Assembly: GCF_000374165.1 (NCBI RefSeq) | Contig: NZ_KB893711.1 | Coordinates: forward strand, 59,338-106,781 | Direction of reading: 5' to 3' | DNA: 47,444 nucleotides | Source: Parafrankia elaeagni | GTDB lineage: Bacteria > Actinomycetota > Actinomycetes > Frankiales > Frankiaceae | Shown: positions 17,651 through 25,989 of the stretch, piece by piece | Layout: each line of letters begins with the position of its first letter | How positions within the stretch are numbered: position 1 is the stretch's first letter | Position numbers and translations under genes: made by a program | The notes under the pieces: model-generated | Seen by the model: only the letters and a program-made list of their open reading frames with translations | The model's database searches: none | What the model was told of the DNA's origin: nothing

Positions 17651-18931
17651 TCAGAACTGGAACGTCGCGGGTGCCACCGCGAACAGCGGCTCCCAGTTCA
17701 GCTTGTGATGGCCGGCCGGTGCGTCGATGACCACGTTGCCGGTCACCTTCTGCCCCGCCTTGACGTCGCTGGTGTACAGATCGGGCTCCACCGAGGTGAA
17801 CTCGCCGTCGTAGCGGCTGCCGTCCTCCGTCTGGACGTAGAAGTCCGACGGCGCCGCCGACGTCTCGCCCCGGGACACCTCGACGGTGACGTTCACGACG
17901 TAGAAGGCGCCGCGGCTCGGCGGGTCGCCGTACTCCTCGACGCGGCCGGTCGAGCTGCAGATCGAGTTCAGGGTGACCTTGGCCTCGAAGTCGCTCACCG
18001 ACGACCGCGCGTTGCCCGTGACGGTTCCGGCCCCGCCGACGCCCGCCACTCCCGCGGGCGGCGGGCCCGCCGGGGTGACCGGCACACAGCCCTCGGGCGC
18101 CCCGGGCTGCTGGGCCCCGGCCGCGGGCTGTGTCGGGACCGACCCGCCCGGAAGCGTCGTCACATCGGGGAGGGTGGGGCCGGTCGGGACGGCCCGCGGG
18201 GCGAGGGTGGAGCCGGAGGCGGTCGGCTCCGGATCGTCACCACCGCCTACGGAGAGCGCGATGATGACGCCGAGAACGACAGCGGCGACGACCGCCAGCG
18301 GCACGATGATCATCGCTGGGTTGCGGCGGCCGCCCGGTGGCGTACCGCCCGGCTGCGGCCAGCCTCCGGGCTGCTGCTCGGGGAACCCCTGCTGGTAGCC
18401 GGGCTGCTGGTAGCCCTGCTGCGGTGCCTGGGGATAGCCCTGGGGCGGGTACTGGCCCGGGTAGCCGCCCTGGGCCTGCTGCCAGCCGGTGCCCTGCTGC
18501 CCCGGCGCCGCGGGGGTCGGCCAGCCGCTGCCGGCCTGGCCCTGCTGGCCGGCGGGCTGCTGCCACCCGGTGCCCTGCTGGCCCTGCTGGCCCCACGGCG
18601 TGTCGGCGCCCTGCTGGGGCCACTGCTGCTGGGGCTGCTGCCCGGCGCCCGGCCACGAGCTCTCCGGTGACGCTCCGGCGGCGGGCGGAGCACCCCAGGA
18701 AGCCGCGGGCGTGGTGGAAGGCCACCCGCCGCCGTCCCCCTGCGGCCCCGGGGCCGGCGTGCCGCCCGGGGCCGGCCACTGCGGAGCCGGCGCTGGCGGC
18801 GGCGTGGCTGACCCGCCGCCAGCCGGGCTATCCGAGGCCGGCGGCTGCTGCCACGAACTGTTGGGCGCTCGCCAGGTCTCCTGGTTGTCCTGACCGGGCG
18901 GGGGGTGGCCAGGGGGGGTCTGGTCGGTCAC
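17651..18931 (-). CDS. Pro/Gln/Gly-rich membrane protein with DUF4352-like extracellular domain
   Basis: A 426-residue protein. About 200 N-terminal residues are cytoplasmic low complexity (Pro, Gln, Gly, Trp with repeated QQGTGWQQ-like and PQQGYQQPG-like blocks). Next is one helix (AMIIVPLAVVAAVVLGVIIA, about 207-226), a Thr/Pro linker, and a C-terminal beta domain from about residue 305 (VSDFEAKVTLNSICSS, FYVVNVTVEVSRG, YTSDVKAGQKVTGNVV) resembling DUF4352/telokin-like domains. Two Cys residues may form a disulfide. GTG 18931 is preceded by GAGGACCTCC. Function unknown; probably envelope-associated. It diverges from the NYN gene. Confidence 0.8.
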   Translation of the reverse strand: MTDQTPPGHPPPGQDNQETWRAPNSSWQQPPASDSPAGGGSATPPPAPAPQWPAPGGTPAPGPQGDGGGWPSTTPAASWGAPPAAGASPESSWPGAGQQPQQQWPQQGADTPWGQQGQQGTGWQQPAGQQGQAGSGWPTPAAPGQQGTGWQQAQGGYPGQYPPQGYPQAPQQGYQQPGYQQGFPEQQPGGWPQPGGTPPGGRRNPAMIIVPLAVVAAVVLGVIIALSVGGGDDPEPTASGSTLAPRAVPTGPTLPDVTTLPGGSVPTQPAAGAQQPGAPEGCVPVTPAGPPPAGVAGVGGAGTVTGNARSSVSDFEAKVTLNSICSSTGRVEEYGDPPSRGAFYVVNVTVEVSRGETSAAPSDFYVQTEDGSRYDGEFTSVEPDLYTSDVKAGQKVTGNVVIDAPAGHHKLNWEPLFAVAPATFQF

Positions 18932-19478
18932 GGAGGTCCTCTCGACAGCCCCCGCCGCGCTTCCTACGGGCGGAGCACACGATAAACACGGCGAGATTAC
19001 ATAAGTCGGATATCGCCGGCCACAATGGGTGTCTTTCCGTTGCGGATTCCGGGTTCGCGCAGATGTCGGGCGCGACGGGCGATGACGGCGTTGACGGTGA
19101 TGTCAGGTGCACGCATCCAGCCAGATGGCCTGGTGCCGATTGCCGAGGATCGCGCCGAGGGCGGCCCGAATGACATTCCACCCGGTGCTGCCCGTCGTTC
19201 TGTCGAGGCGTTCGGTGAGCGGCGGACCGTCCTGGTCACCATCTGGTTCCCGGCTGTGTTCCCGGCTGTGCCCCACGACGTTCCTGCTGGCGTCCCCTGC
19301 CGTCCGGCTGGCCGGAGTGGGCTGCGGGGAAGGCGTCCGAGCGGCCCGGACGGGGCGACCGATACTCTGGACCGTCGCTGTCGTCGCCTGTTCCGGAGTT
19401 TCCCGTGCCTGTGGTCCCGCCCCGACGCCCGCGTCGGCCCAGGGCGATCCGCGGCGCGCGGTCGGCCGGGTCGCCCCG
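18932..19478. other. Divergent intergenic region before the NYN gene
   Basis: About 550 bp with an unusually AT-rich patch near 18980-19030 that probably holds the DUF4352 gene promoter (minus-strand TAATCT and TATCGT candidates). A plus-strand TACTCT at 19363-19368 could serve the NYN gene. Several frames are open by GC bias, but none looks like a protein family. Confidence 0.45.
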
Positions 19479-20792
19479 ATGACCGAGACGCTTCCTGTCG
19501 ACGTGCGGTCCCAGGTCGTCGTGTACGCGGCGGAGGCGCTGGCCGAACTCGCTGACGCTGTGGTTCCGGCCAGTCTGGTCGCTGTCCGTCGTTTCAAGGC
19601 GTCGCGCCGCGCACGGCTGGGTGCCGTGCCGCTCGCCGCCGCCATCGAGCAGGACGCGCACTTCCGCGGCCGGGTCGCCGAGTGGGTCCGCCGGACGAAC
19701 CCGGACCTCGTCACCGCCATCACCGCGCCGGACGGCCCGCCTCCGGCCGCGCCCCCGGCCCAGATGGCCGCGATCGCCTACATCCTTCGTCTGCCCGACT
19801 GGGCCGCGCTCGTCGAGGAGGCCGCGCGCTCGTCCGCGCAGGAGGTGTCCTCGGCGCGGATGGACGAGGCCACCCGGGAGATCAGCCGGCTACAGGAGCA
19901 GATCGAGGCCGTCCGGCGGCTCGCCCGCACCGAGCAGGAGCAGCTGCGTGCCCAGCTCGAGGAGGCCCGCGCCGAGGCGGAGGAGGCCCGTCGCCGGTTG
20001 CGGGCCTCGGGGGACCGGGTGCGGCGCGCCGAGATCGCGGCCCGGGAGGTCAGCGTCGCCGCGGAGACCGCGCGGGACATCGCTGCACAGGCCGCGCGGG
20101 ACAGCGGGGCCGAAGCCAAGCGGCTGCGCGCGCGGGTGCACGAGCTGGAGGCCGCCGCGTCCGCGACCCGCCGGGACAGCCGGGATTCCCGCAGCATGGA
20201 CGAGGCGCGGCTGCGGGTGCTGCTCGACACGTTGATGGCGGCGGCGAACGGTGTCCGTCGCGAGCTCTCCCTGCCGACGACGGTCGTGCGGCCCGCCGAT
20301 CTGATCAGCAGGCCGGAGAACGACCGCGGCTTCGACCCGTTCTCCGGGGTCGGCGGGAGAGGGCGAGCCGAGGACGATCCGGCGATCATCGACGATGTCC
20401 TGGCCGTCCCGGGCCTGCACCTGATCATCGACGGTTACAACGTGACCAAGCGTGGCTACGGTGCCCTCACGCTGCAGGCGCAGCGCGCGCGACTGCTGGC
20501 CGGGCTCGGCGCGCTTGCGGGCCGAGCCCTCGACACCGAGGTCACGGTCGTCTTCGACGCGACGGCGGTCGTCGCCCGGCCGGTCGGAGTCGCGATGCCG
20601 CGCGGGGTGCGGGTCGTCTTCAGCCAGGCCGGCGAGCTGGCCGACGACGAGATCAGACGTCTCGTCCGCGCCGAGCCGCCAGGGCGGCCGGTGGCCGTCG
20701 TGACCTCCGACCGCGAGGTGGCCGAGAACTGCGCCTCGCTGGGCGCCCGCGCGGTCTCCTCGGACGCCATGCTGTCCAGGCTGGACCGCTAG
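19479..20792 (+). CDS. NYN-domain (YacP-like) putative RNase with coiled coil
   Basis: A 437-residue protein. An N-terminal helical region (about 1-110) precedes a long coiled coil (about 120-235; Glu/Arg/Ala heptads such as QEQIEAVRRLARTEQEQLRA). The C-terminal NYN/PIN-like domain (about 310-437) has acidic residues in LIIDGYNVTKRGY, VVFDAT, GELADDEIRRLV and VTSDREVAENC. YacP-like NYN domains are metal-dependent ribonucleases acting on structured or ribosome-associated RNA. The frame is open further upstream, but homology-looking sequence begins at ATG 19479. Actinobacterial members with the coiled coil are conserved near qcr and pimB' genes. Confidence 0.82.
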   Translation: MTETLPVDVRSQVVVYAAEALAELADAVVPASLVAVRRFKASRRARLGAVPLAAAIEQDAHFRGRVAEWVRRTNPDLVTAITAPDGPPPAAPPAQMAAIAYILRLPDWAALVEEAARSSAQEVSSARMDEATREISRLQEQIEAVRRLARTEQEQLRAQLEEARAEAEEARRRLRASGDRVRRAEIAAREVSVAAETARDIAAQAARDSGAEAKRLRARVHELEAAASATRRDSRDSRSMDEARLRVLLDTLMAAANGVRRELSLPTTVVRPADLISRPENDRGFDPFSGVGGRGRAEDDPAIIDDVLAVPGLHLIIDGYNVTKRGYGALTLQAQRARLLAGLGALAGRALDTEVTVVFDATAVVARPVGVAMPRGVRVVFSQAGELADDEIRRLVRAEPPGRPVAVVTSDREVAENCASLGARAVSSDAMLSRLDR

Positions 20793-20855
20793 GCCCGCGG
20801 CTGCGGCCCCGGCGGTTCCGGTTCCGGCGGTCCAGAAACTGTCGTACCCCTCTCC

Positions 20856-20861
20856 TAGCGT
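20856..20861 (+). promoter_or_regulatory. Candidate -10 box for the small Cys-rich gene
   Basis: TAGCGT stands 87 nt before the GTG at 20948, in the gap after the NYN gene. Pattern only. Confidence 0.35.
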
Positions 20862-20947
20862 GACCGGTGTCGAACTGGTGTCCGGTTCCACCGCGACCGG
20901 CGGGCCCCTGTGGGCACCGGCGGCCTCGGGTGGGTGAAGGACGAGAG

Positions 20948-21139
20948 GTGAGCACGATGCTGATCGACTGTGAGACGTGTGAGGCCCGGAGCAGCGCCGC
21001 CTGCGAGGACTGCGTGGTGAGTTTCCTGCTGGCGGCGCCGCACACCACAGCGGACTGGGACGACGACGAGCGCCGGGCGATCGAGGTCCTCGCCGCCGCG
21101 GGGCTGATTCGTATGCCGCGCCGTTTCCGAGCAGCCTGA
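20948..21139 (+). CDS. Small conserved Cys-rich actinobacterial protein
   Basis: A 63-residue protein whose N-terminus has four Cys in the pattern CETCxxxxxxxCxxC, which could bind zinc or an Fe-S cluster. It is followed by an acidic helix with DDDERRAIEVLAAAGLI. I know short proteins of this kind between NYN and pimB' genes in related actinobacteria but no function. The GTG start has AGGA upstream; ATG 20957, three codons later, has the better SD (GAGAGG) and is equally possible. Confidence 0.65.
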   Translation: MSTMLIDCETCEARSSAACEDCVVSFLLAAPHTTADWDDDERRAIEVLAAAGLIRMPRRFRAA

Positions 21140-21335
21140 GTCGTGCCGGTCCGCACACATGCGGCTCCAGCGGTGTGTCGCTGACAGTCCGCCGGGGGCG
21201 GCAGTCGCGGCGGGGAACGCTCTGTGTGCGCAGCCGGGTGCGATGAGGTGTCATCGGGCGTACCCGCTGGTGCCGACGGGAGGTGGTGCGCGTCCCAGCC
21301 GCGGCCTCGCCCGGGCCATGCGGGAGCATGGCGGC

Positions 21336-22457
21336 GTGCGTGTGCTCGCTGTGACCAACGATTTTCCGCCCCGTCCGGGTGGGATCCAGGCGTATGTGCA
21401 CAACTTCGCCTCGCGACTGCCGTCCGACGAGATCGTCGTGTACGCGCCCGCCTGGCGCGGAGCCGCCGAGTTCGACGCCGCGGCGCCGTTCCCGGTGGTG
21501 CGGCATCCGACGTCGCTCATGTTGCCCACGCGGGACGTGTTCCGCCGGGCCAGGGAGATCGCCCGGGCGGAACGGTGCGACACCCTGTGGTTCGGTGCGG
21601 CGGCGCCGCTCGGCCTGTTGGGAGCGCGGCTGCGCCGGGAGATGCCGGCCCGTCGGGTGGTGGCCAGCACGCACGGCCACGAGGTGGGGTGGGCGGCACT
21701 GCCCGGGGCCCGGCAGGTGCTGCGACGTATCGGGGCGACGACGGACGCTGTCACCTATCTGACGGACTACACCCGGATCCGTCTCGCGCCGGCCCTCGGG
21801 CCTCGGCCCGACCTGGCCCGGCTGCCCAGCGGCGTCGACCCGTCGTTGTTCCGCCCCGGTGACGGTCGCGACGAGATCCGGAAGCGCTACGGGCTCGATG
21901 GCCGTCCGGTGGTCGTCTGCGTGAGCCGGCTGGTTCCCCGCAAGGGGCAGGACATGCTGATCCGGGCGCTGCCGGCACTGCGCCGCCGGGTCCCGGAGAC
22001 CGCGTTGCTTCTCGTGGGCGGCGGGCCGTACCGGCAGGAGCTCACCAGGCTCGTCCGGGAGAACGACGTCACCGACCACGTGGTGTTGACCGGCTCGGTG
22101 CCCTGGGAGGAGCTGCCGGCCCACTACGCGGCCGGTGACGTGTTCGCCATGCCGTGCCGCAACCGCCGGGCGGGGCTGGAGGTGGAGGGCCTGGGCATCG
22201 TGTTCCTGGAGGCGTCGGCGGCAGGCCTGCCGGTCGTCGCCGGTCGCAGCGGGGGGGCGCCGGACGCGGTCCTCGACCAGCGGACCGGTGTGGTGGTCGA
22301 TGGGCGGGACCTGCACGCGCTCGTCCGCGCGGTCGGCGACCTGCTCGCCGACCCGGACCGTGCCCGCTCGATGGGCACGGCCGGCCGGGCCTGGGTGGAG
22401 CTGCGCTGGCGCTGGGACGTCCTGGCCGGAGAACTGCGCGACATCCTGTGGGGCTGA
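21336..22457 (+). CDS. pimB': GT4 mannosyltransferase, PimB'-like
   Basis: A 373-residue GT-B glycosyltransferase. The start of the fold reads RVLAVTNDFPPRPGGIQ, typical of PimB', which adds the second mannose from GDP-mannose to phosphatidylinositol mannoside. The donor-binding half shows VVCVSRLVPRKGQDMLI and the EX7E-type region ending in GLGIVFLEASAAGLPV. GTG 21336 is chosen because it gives the family N-terminus and has GGGAG upstream; ATG 21318 adds six residues. It is convergent with fadD15, the same gene pair as in Mycobacterium. Specificity is inferred from similarity and synteny. Confidence 0.88.
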   Translation: MRVLAVTNDFPPRPGGIQAYVHNFASRLPSDEIVVYAPAWRGAAEFDAAAPFPVVRHPTSLMLPTRDVFRRAREIARAERCDTLWFGAAAPLGLLGARLRREMPARRVVASTHGHEVGWAALPGARQVLRRIGATTDAVTYLTDYTRIRLAPALGPRPDLARLPSGVDPSLFRPGDGRDEIRKRYGLDGRPVVVCVSRLVPRKGQDMLIRALPALRRRVPETALLLVGGGPYRQELTRLVRENDVTDHVVLTGSVPWEELPAHYAAGDVFAMPCRNRRAGLEVEGLGIVFLEASAAGLPVVAGRSGGAPDAVLDQRTGVVVDGRDLHALVRAVGDLLADPDRARSMGTAGRAWVELRWRWDVLAGELRDILWG

Positions 22458-22519
22458 GCGCGCCGGCGCCCGCGGCGCAGCTCCGGCGCTCCGGCGCGGT
22501 GCCCCGGTGATGAGAGAGG

Positions 22520-24334
22520 TCAGGCGGTCACGCGGGGCGCGGAGTAGAGGCTCTCCACCGTCTCCGCATAGCGCTCGAGAACCACGTTGCGCCGGACCTT
22601 CAGGCTCGGCGTCAGCTCGCCGCCTTCGATGGTGAAGTCGTGCGGCAGGATCTCGAACTTCTTGACCGCCTCGGCGTGGGAGACCATGGCGTTCGCGGCG
22701 TCGACGGCTCGCTGGATCTCGGCCCGCATCTCGGGATCGCCCGCCAGGCTGGCCGCGGTGGTGCCTGCGGGGCGGCCCTTCTCCTTCAGCCAGGCGGCGA
22801 GCGCATCCGGGTCGAGGGTGATCAGCGCGGCGATGAAGGGCCGCCGGTCACCGACGAGCATCGCCTGCCCGACCAGCGGGTGCTGCCCGATCCGCTGCTC
22901 CAGCGGAGCGGGCGCGACGTTCTTGCCGCCCGCGGTCACCAGGATCTCCTTCTTGCGCCCGGTGATGCGCAGGTGGCCGGTCTCGTCGAGGGAGCCGAGG
23001 TCTCCGGTGCGCAGGAAGCCGTCGGAGTCGATCGCCTCCTTGCCGGCGGTCTCGTTGTTGCGGTAGCCGCTGAGGACCAGATCGCCCCGGATCAGCACCT
23101 CGCCGTCGTCGGCGATGCGCACGGTGACCCCGGGCAGCGGCTGGCCGACCGTTCCGATCTTCATCGACTCGGGCCGGTTCACCGTCGCCCCCGCGGTGGA
23201 CTCGGTCAGCCCGTAGCCCTCCAGGATGAAGAAGCCGATGCCCCGGAAGAAATGGCCCAGGTGGACGCTCAGCGGGGCACCGCCGCTGATGCCGTGGGTG
23301 ATGTTGCCGCCCAGGGCGGACCGCAGCTTCGCGTAGACGAGCCGGCTGAACAGGGCGTGCCGCAACCGGAGGGCGAGGCCGGGGCCGCCCTGGTCGAGGG
23401 CCTGGCTGTAGGCGACCGCGGTGGCCTCGGCGGCGTCGAAGATGCGGCCCTTGCCGTCGGCGTGGGCCTTGGCCCGCGCGCCGGCGTACACCTTCTCGAA
23501 CACCCTGGGCACCGCCAGGATGAAGGTCGGCTGGACCAGCGCGAGGTCGGCCAGCAGCGTGTTGGTGTCCGGCGTGTAGGCGATGCACCGCGCGTTGTTG
23601 ATGATCATGCACTGCATGGTCCGCGCGAGCACGTGGGCCAGCGGCAGGAACATCAGGGTCGAGGCGTCCTCGGTGAAGTGCTCCGGCGTTGTCGCCGCGC
23701 CGGCCAGCGCGTTGAACAGCAGCGCGCGGTGGGACAGCTCGCAGCCCTTGGGGCGCCCGGTCGTTCCCGAGGTGTAGATGATCGTGGCGATGCTCGCCGC
23801 GGTGACGTCGGACCGGGCGGCCGCGAGCTCGTCCACCCCGATGCCCGCCTGTGCGCCGGCCTCGGCAAGGGTGTCCAGCGCGCCGCCGTCGATGACGAGC
23901 ACCTCGCGCAGCGAGGGCACGCGGTCGCGGACCTGGGCGATCCGGGCGGCATGCTCCTCCGACTCGCAGACGGCGAGGACGGACTCCGAGTCCGAGATGA
24001 TCCACTCGATCTGGTCGGGGCTCGACGTCTCGTAGATCGGAACGCTGACCGCGCCCGCGACCCAGCCCGCGTAGTCGAGCACCGTCCACTCGTACCGGGT
24101 GCGGCTCATGATCGCGAAGCGGTCGCCAGGGCCCACGCCCAGGGCCACCAGCCCGGCAGCGGTCCGGACGACGAGGTCGCGGAACTCGCGCGCCGTCAGG
24201 TCCGCGTACCCGTCACCGGACTTGTAACGGACGATGACCTTGTCCGGGACCCGGTCCGCGTTGGCGAAGACGTCATCGCTGAGCGTCCTGTCATCGGCCA
24301 CCGTGACCAGGGCGGGAGAGGTGTACTCGCGCAC
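22520..24334 (-). CDS. fadD15: Long-chain fatty-acid CoA ligase, FadD15-like
   Basis: A 604-residue adenylate-forming enzyme that activates fatty acids to acyl-CoA. Motifs are the P-loop YTSGTTGRPKG, YGLTESTAG, the RTGDLG hinge region and the GRKKEILVTAGGKNVAP segment containing the C-terminal catalytic lysine region. GTG 24334 follows AAGGAG at 5-nt spacing; the longer open frame upstream is not conserved. Membrane association is likely by family. A minus-strand TAACGT near 24447-24452 is a candidate -10 box. The gene is convergent with pimB' and divergent from the metallophosphoesterase. Confidence 0.93.
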   Translation of the reverse strand: MREYTSPALVTVADDRTLSDDVFANADRVPDKVIVRYKSGDGYADLTAREFRDLVVRTAAGLVALGVGPGDRFAIMSRTRYEWTVLDYAGWVAGAVSVPIYETSSPDQIEWIISDSESVLAVCESEEHAARIAQVRDRVPSLREVLVIDGGALDTLAEAGAQAGIGVDELAAARSDVTAASIATIIYTSGTTGRPKGCELSHRALLFNALAGAATTPEHFTEDASTLMFLPLAHVLARTMQCMIINNARCIAYTPDTNTLLADLALVQPTFILAVPRVFEKVYAGARAKAHADGKGRIFDAAEATAVAYSQALDQGGPGLALRLRHALFSRLVYAKLRSALGGNITHGISGGAPLSVHLGHFFRGIGFFILEGYGLTESTAGATVNRPESMKIGTVGQPLPGVTVRIADDGEVLIRGDLVLSGYRNNETAGKEAIDSDGFLRTGDLGSLDETGHLRITGRKKEILVTAGGKNVAPAPLEQRIGQHPLVGQAMLVGDRRPFIAALITLDPDALAAWLKEKGRPAGTTAASLAGDPEMRAEIQRAVDAANAMVSHAEAVKKFEILPHDFTIEGGELTPSLKVRRNVVLERYAETVESLYSAPRVTA

Positions 24335-24574
24335 GGGAACTCCTTCGATGGCAGGGCCGTCTGGCCGGGGACTCCGCCTGCGGGTGCCGGTCGGGGTGAG
24401 GATCGAGGGCCTGGTTTTCTGCCATGTGACGACAGTGGGTCCCGTGACGTTAGCCTGTGAGCGCCGCCACGGCGAGTCATTGGTCGTTCCGGATTTCGGG
24501 TCGTTCCCGGCGAAGCAGACCGGGTGCCGTGTTCGCCCGGCAGGCGCGGATGCTCCCGGTGAAGGCCGCTCGCC

Positions 24575-24580
24575 TAAGCT
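24575..24580 (+). promoter_or_regulatory. -10 box of a probable leaderless promoter (metallophosphoesterase)
   Basis: TAAGCT ends 7 nt before the GTG at 24588, the spacing expected if the RNA starts at the start codon. Confidence 0.55.
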
Positions 24581-24587
24581 CTCTGGA

Positions 24588-25355
24588 GTGCGGGTGCATG
24601 TGGTGAGCGACGTCCACGGGAGGTCGGACGCGCTTCCCGGCGCAGCGGCAGGAGCCGATGCTTTCGTATGTCTCGGTGATCTTATTCTGTTCATCGACTA
24701 TCGCGACCACGGCCGCGGGATCATGGGCGACCTGTTCGGGGCCGAGGCCGTGGGCCGCATGATCAGCCTGCGGACGGAGCAGCGTTTCGACGAGGCGCGG
24801 GAATGGTCCCGCAGGCTCTGGGGCAGCCTCGACGGCGATCGTGCCGACATCGTGGAGGCCGCCGTCCGGCGCCAGTACGCAGCCATGTTCGCGGCCTTCC
24901 CGACGCCGACCTACCTGACGTACGGCAACGTGGACCGGCCGGACCTCTACCCCGACTTCCTGCGCGAGGGACTGCACCTGCTGGACGGCCAGACCATCGA
25001 GATCGGTGGCCGGACCTTCGGGTTCGTGGGCGGCGGCCTGCGGACGCCGATGAACACCCCGTTCGAGATCGACGACGAAGCCTACGCGGCCAAGGTGGCG
25101 GCCGTCGGCGCGGTGGACGTCCTGTGCTGCCACATCCCGCCGCACGTGCCGGAGCTGGTGTACGACACCGTCGCCCAGCGGTTCGAGCGCGGCAGCGAGG
25201 CGGTCCTGGAGGCCATCCACGCCACGCGGCCACAGTACGTGCTGTTCGGCCACGTGCACCAGCCCCTGGTCGCCGAGCTGGAGATCGGCGCCACGCGGTG
25301 TGTCAACGTCGGGCATTTCAACGCGCGGGGCACGCCGTACGTCCTCGAGTGGTAG
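24588..25355 (+). CDS. Calcineurin-like metallophosphoesterase
   Basis: A 255-residue dinuclear metallophosphatase. Metal-binding motifs occur in order: SDVHGR (Asp, His), CLGD (Asp), YGNVD (Asn), CCHIPPHVPE (His) and the terminal FGHVHQP (GHxH). This is the small-phosphoesterase layout. Substrate unknown; phosphodiesters or nucleotides are common in the family. It starts at a GTG that fits leaderless spacing. It stands upstream of the SRPBCC operon but is separated from it by a new promoter candidate, so it is probably monocistronic. Confidence 0.87.
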   Translation: MRVHVVSDVHGRSDALPGAAAGADAFVCLGDLILFIDYRDHGRGIMGDLFGAEAVGRMISLRTEQRFDEAREWSRRLWGSLDGDRADIVEAAVRRQYAAMFAAFPTPTYLTYGNVDRPDLYPDFLREGLHLLDGQTIEIGGRTFGFVGGGLRTPMNTPFEIDDEAYAAKVAAVGAVDVLCCHIPPHVPELVYDTVAQRFERGSEAVLEAIHATRPQYVLFGHVHQPLVAELEIGATRCVNVGHFNARGTPYVLEW

Positions 25356-25383
25356 GACACCCGGCGCGGCGCTCACGTTCCGG

Positions 25384-25389
25384 TAGCCT
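25384..25389 (+). promoter_or_regulatory. Candidate -10 box of the SRPBCC/ArsA-like operon
   Basis: TAGCCT lies about 150 nt before the SRPBCC start, in the 180-nt gap after the metallophosphoesterase. The next four genes are tightly packed, so this is their likely promoter. Confidence 0.4.
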
Positions 25390-25535
25390 CAACGATCGAT
25401 CGGGCATTCGTCCTGCGCCCCAGGGCACGGGTCGGCCGCACGGGTCGCCCGGCGCCCCGCGCCGGGCGCCAGTGGCCCCATGACCGGATCCGCCGGTCCC
25501 GCCGGGGCGATGAGATGTGGAGGTGCGGACGGTTC

Positions 25536-25982
25536 ATGGTGGACCACGCGCAGTCGTCGATCGTCATCGAAGCCCGGCCGGCCGTCGTCATGGGAACGAT
25601 CGCCGACCTCGCCGCCTACCCGACCTGGGTCGGGCAGATCGAGGAGGCGGAGATCCTGGAGGTCGGGCCGGACGGGCGCCCGCGCCAGGCCCGGTTCCGG
25701 ATCAACGCGGTCGTCATGAAGGACGAGTTCGTCAACGAGTACACCTGGAAGGGCGACGAGCAGGTCAGCTGGACCCTCGTCTCCGGCCAGGCGATGTCCG
25801 CGCAGGACGGCAGCTACCTGCTGCGTGACCTCGGTGACGGCCGTACCGAGGTCACCTACGAGCTCACGGTGGAGCTGAAGGTCAAGATCCCGGCCCTGCT
25901 CCGCCGCAAGGTCCAGGGCGGCATCGTGGACGCGGCGCTGAAGGACCTCAAGAAGCACGTCGAGAAGCTCGTCGAGAGCTGA
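25536..25982 (+). CDS. SRPBCC (START-like) lipid- or polyketide-binding protein
   Basis: A 148-residue helix-grip fold protein. It starts SSIVIEARPAVVMGTIADL and continues YPTWVGQIEEAEILE, ending in the long C-terminal helix DLKKHVEKLVES. Such proteins enclose a hydrophobic ligand. The homologue in Mycobacterium (Rv2185c/TB16.3) also sits next to an ArsA-like gene. ATG 25536 is chosen from the fold boundary; GGAGG lies 12 nt upstream, rather far, and ATG 25515 is the other option. The gap to the ATPase gene is 7 nt, so they are coexpressed. Confidence 0.85.
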   Translation: MVDHAQSSIVIEARPAVVMGTIADLAAYPTWVGQIEEAEILEVGPDGRPRQARFRINAVVMKDEFVNEYTWKGDEQVSWTLVSGQAMSAQDGSYLLRDLGDGRTEVTYELTVELKVKIPALLRRKVQGGIVDAALKDLKKHVEKLVES

Positions 25983-25989
25983 CTGTTCA

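Noticed and set aside
18932-19478. Open frames in the region before the NYN gene as a separate small gene
   Set aside because: No SD, no family features, and frames on both strands are equally open through GC bias.
19890-22316. An 808-codon minus-strand frame opposite the NYN, Cys-rich and PimB' genes
   Set aside because: It spans three real genes and an intergenic gap in antisense; composition is shadow-like.
22640-24460. A 606-codon plus-strand frame opposite fadD15
   Set aside because: Antisense of a clear acyl-CoA ligase; low-complexity shadow sequence.
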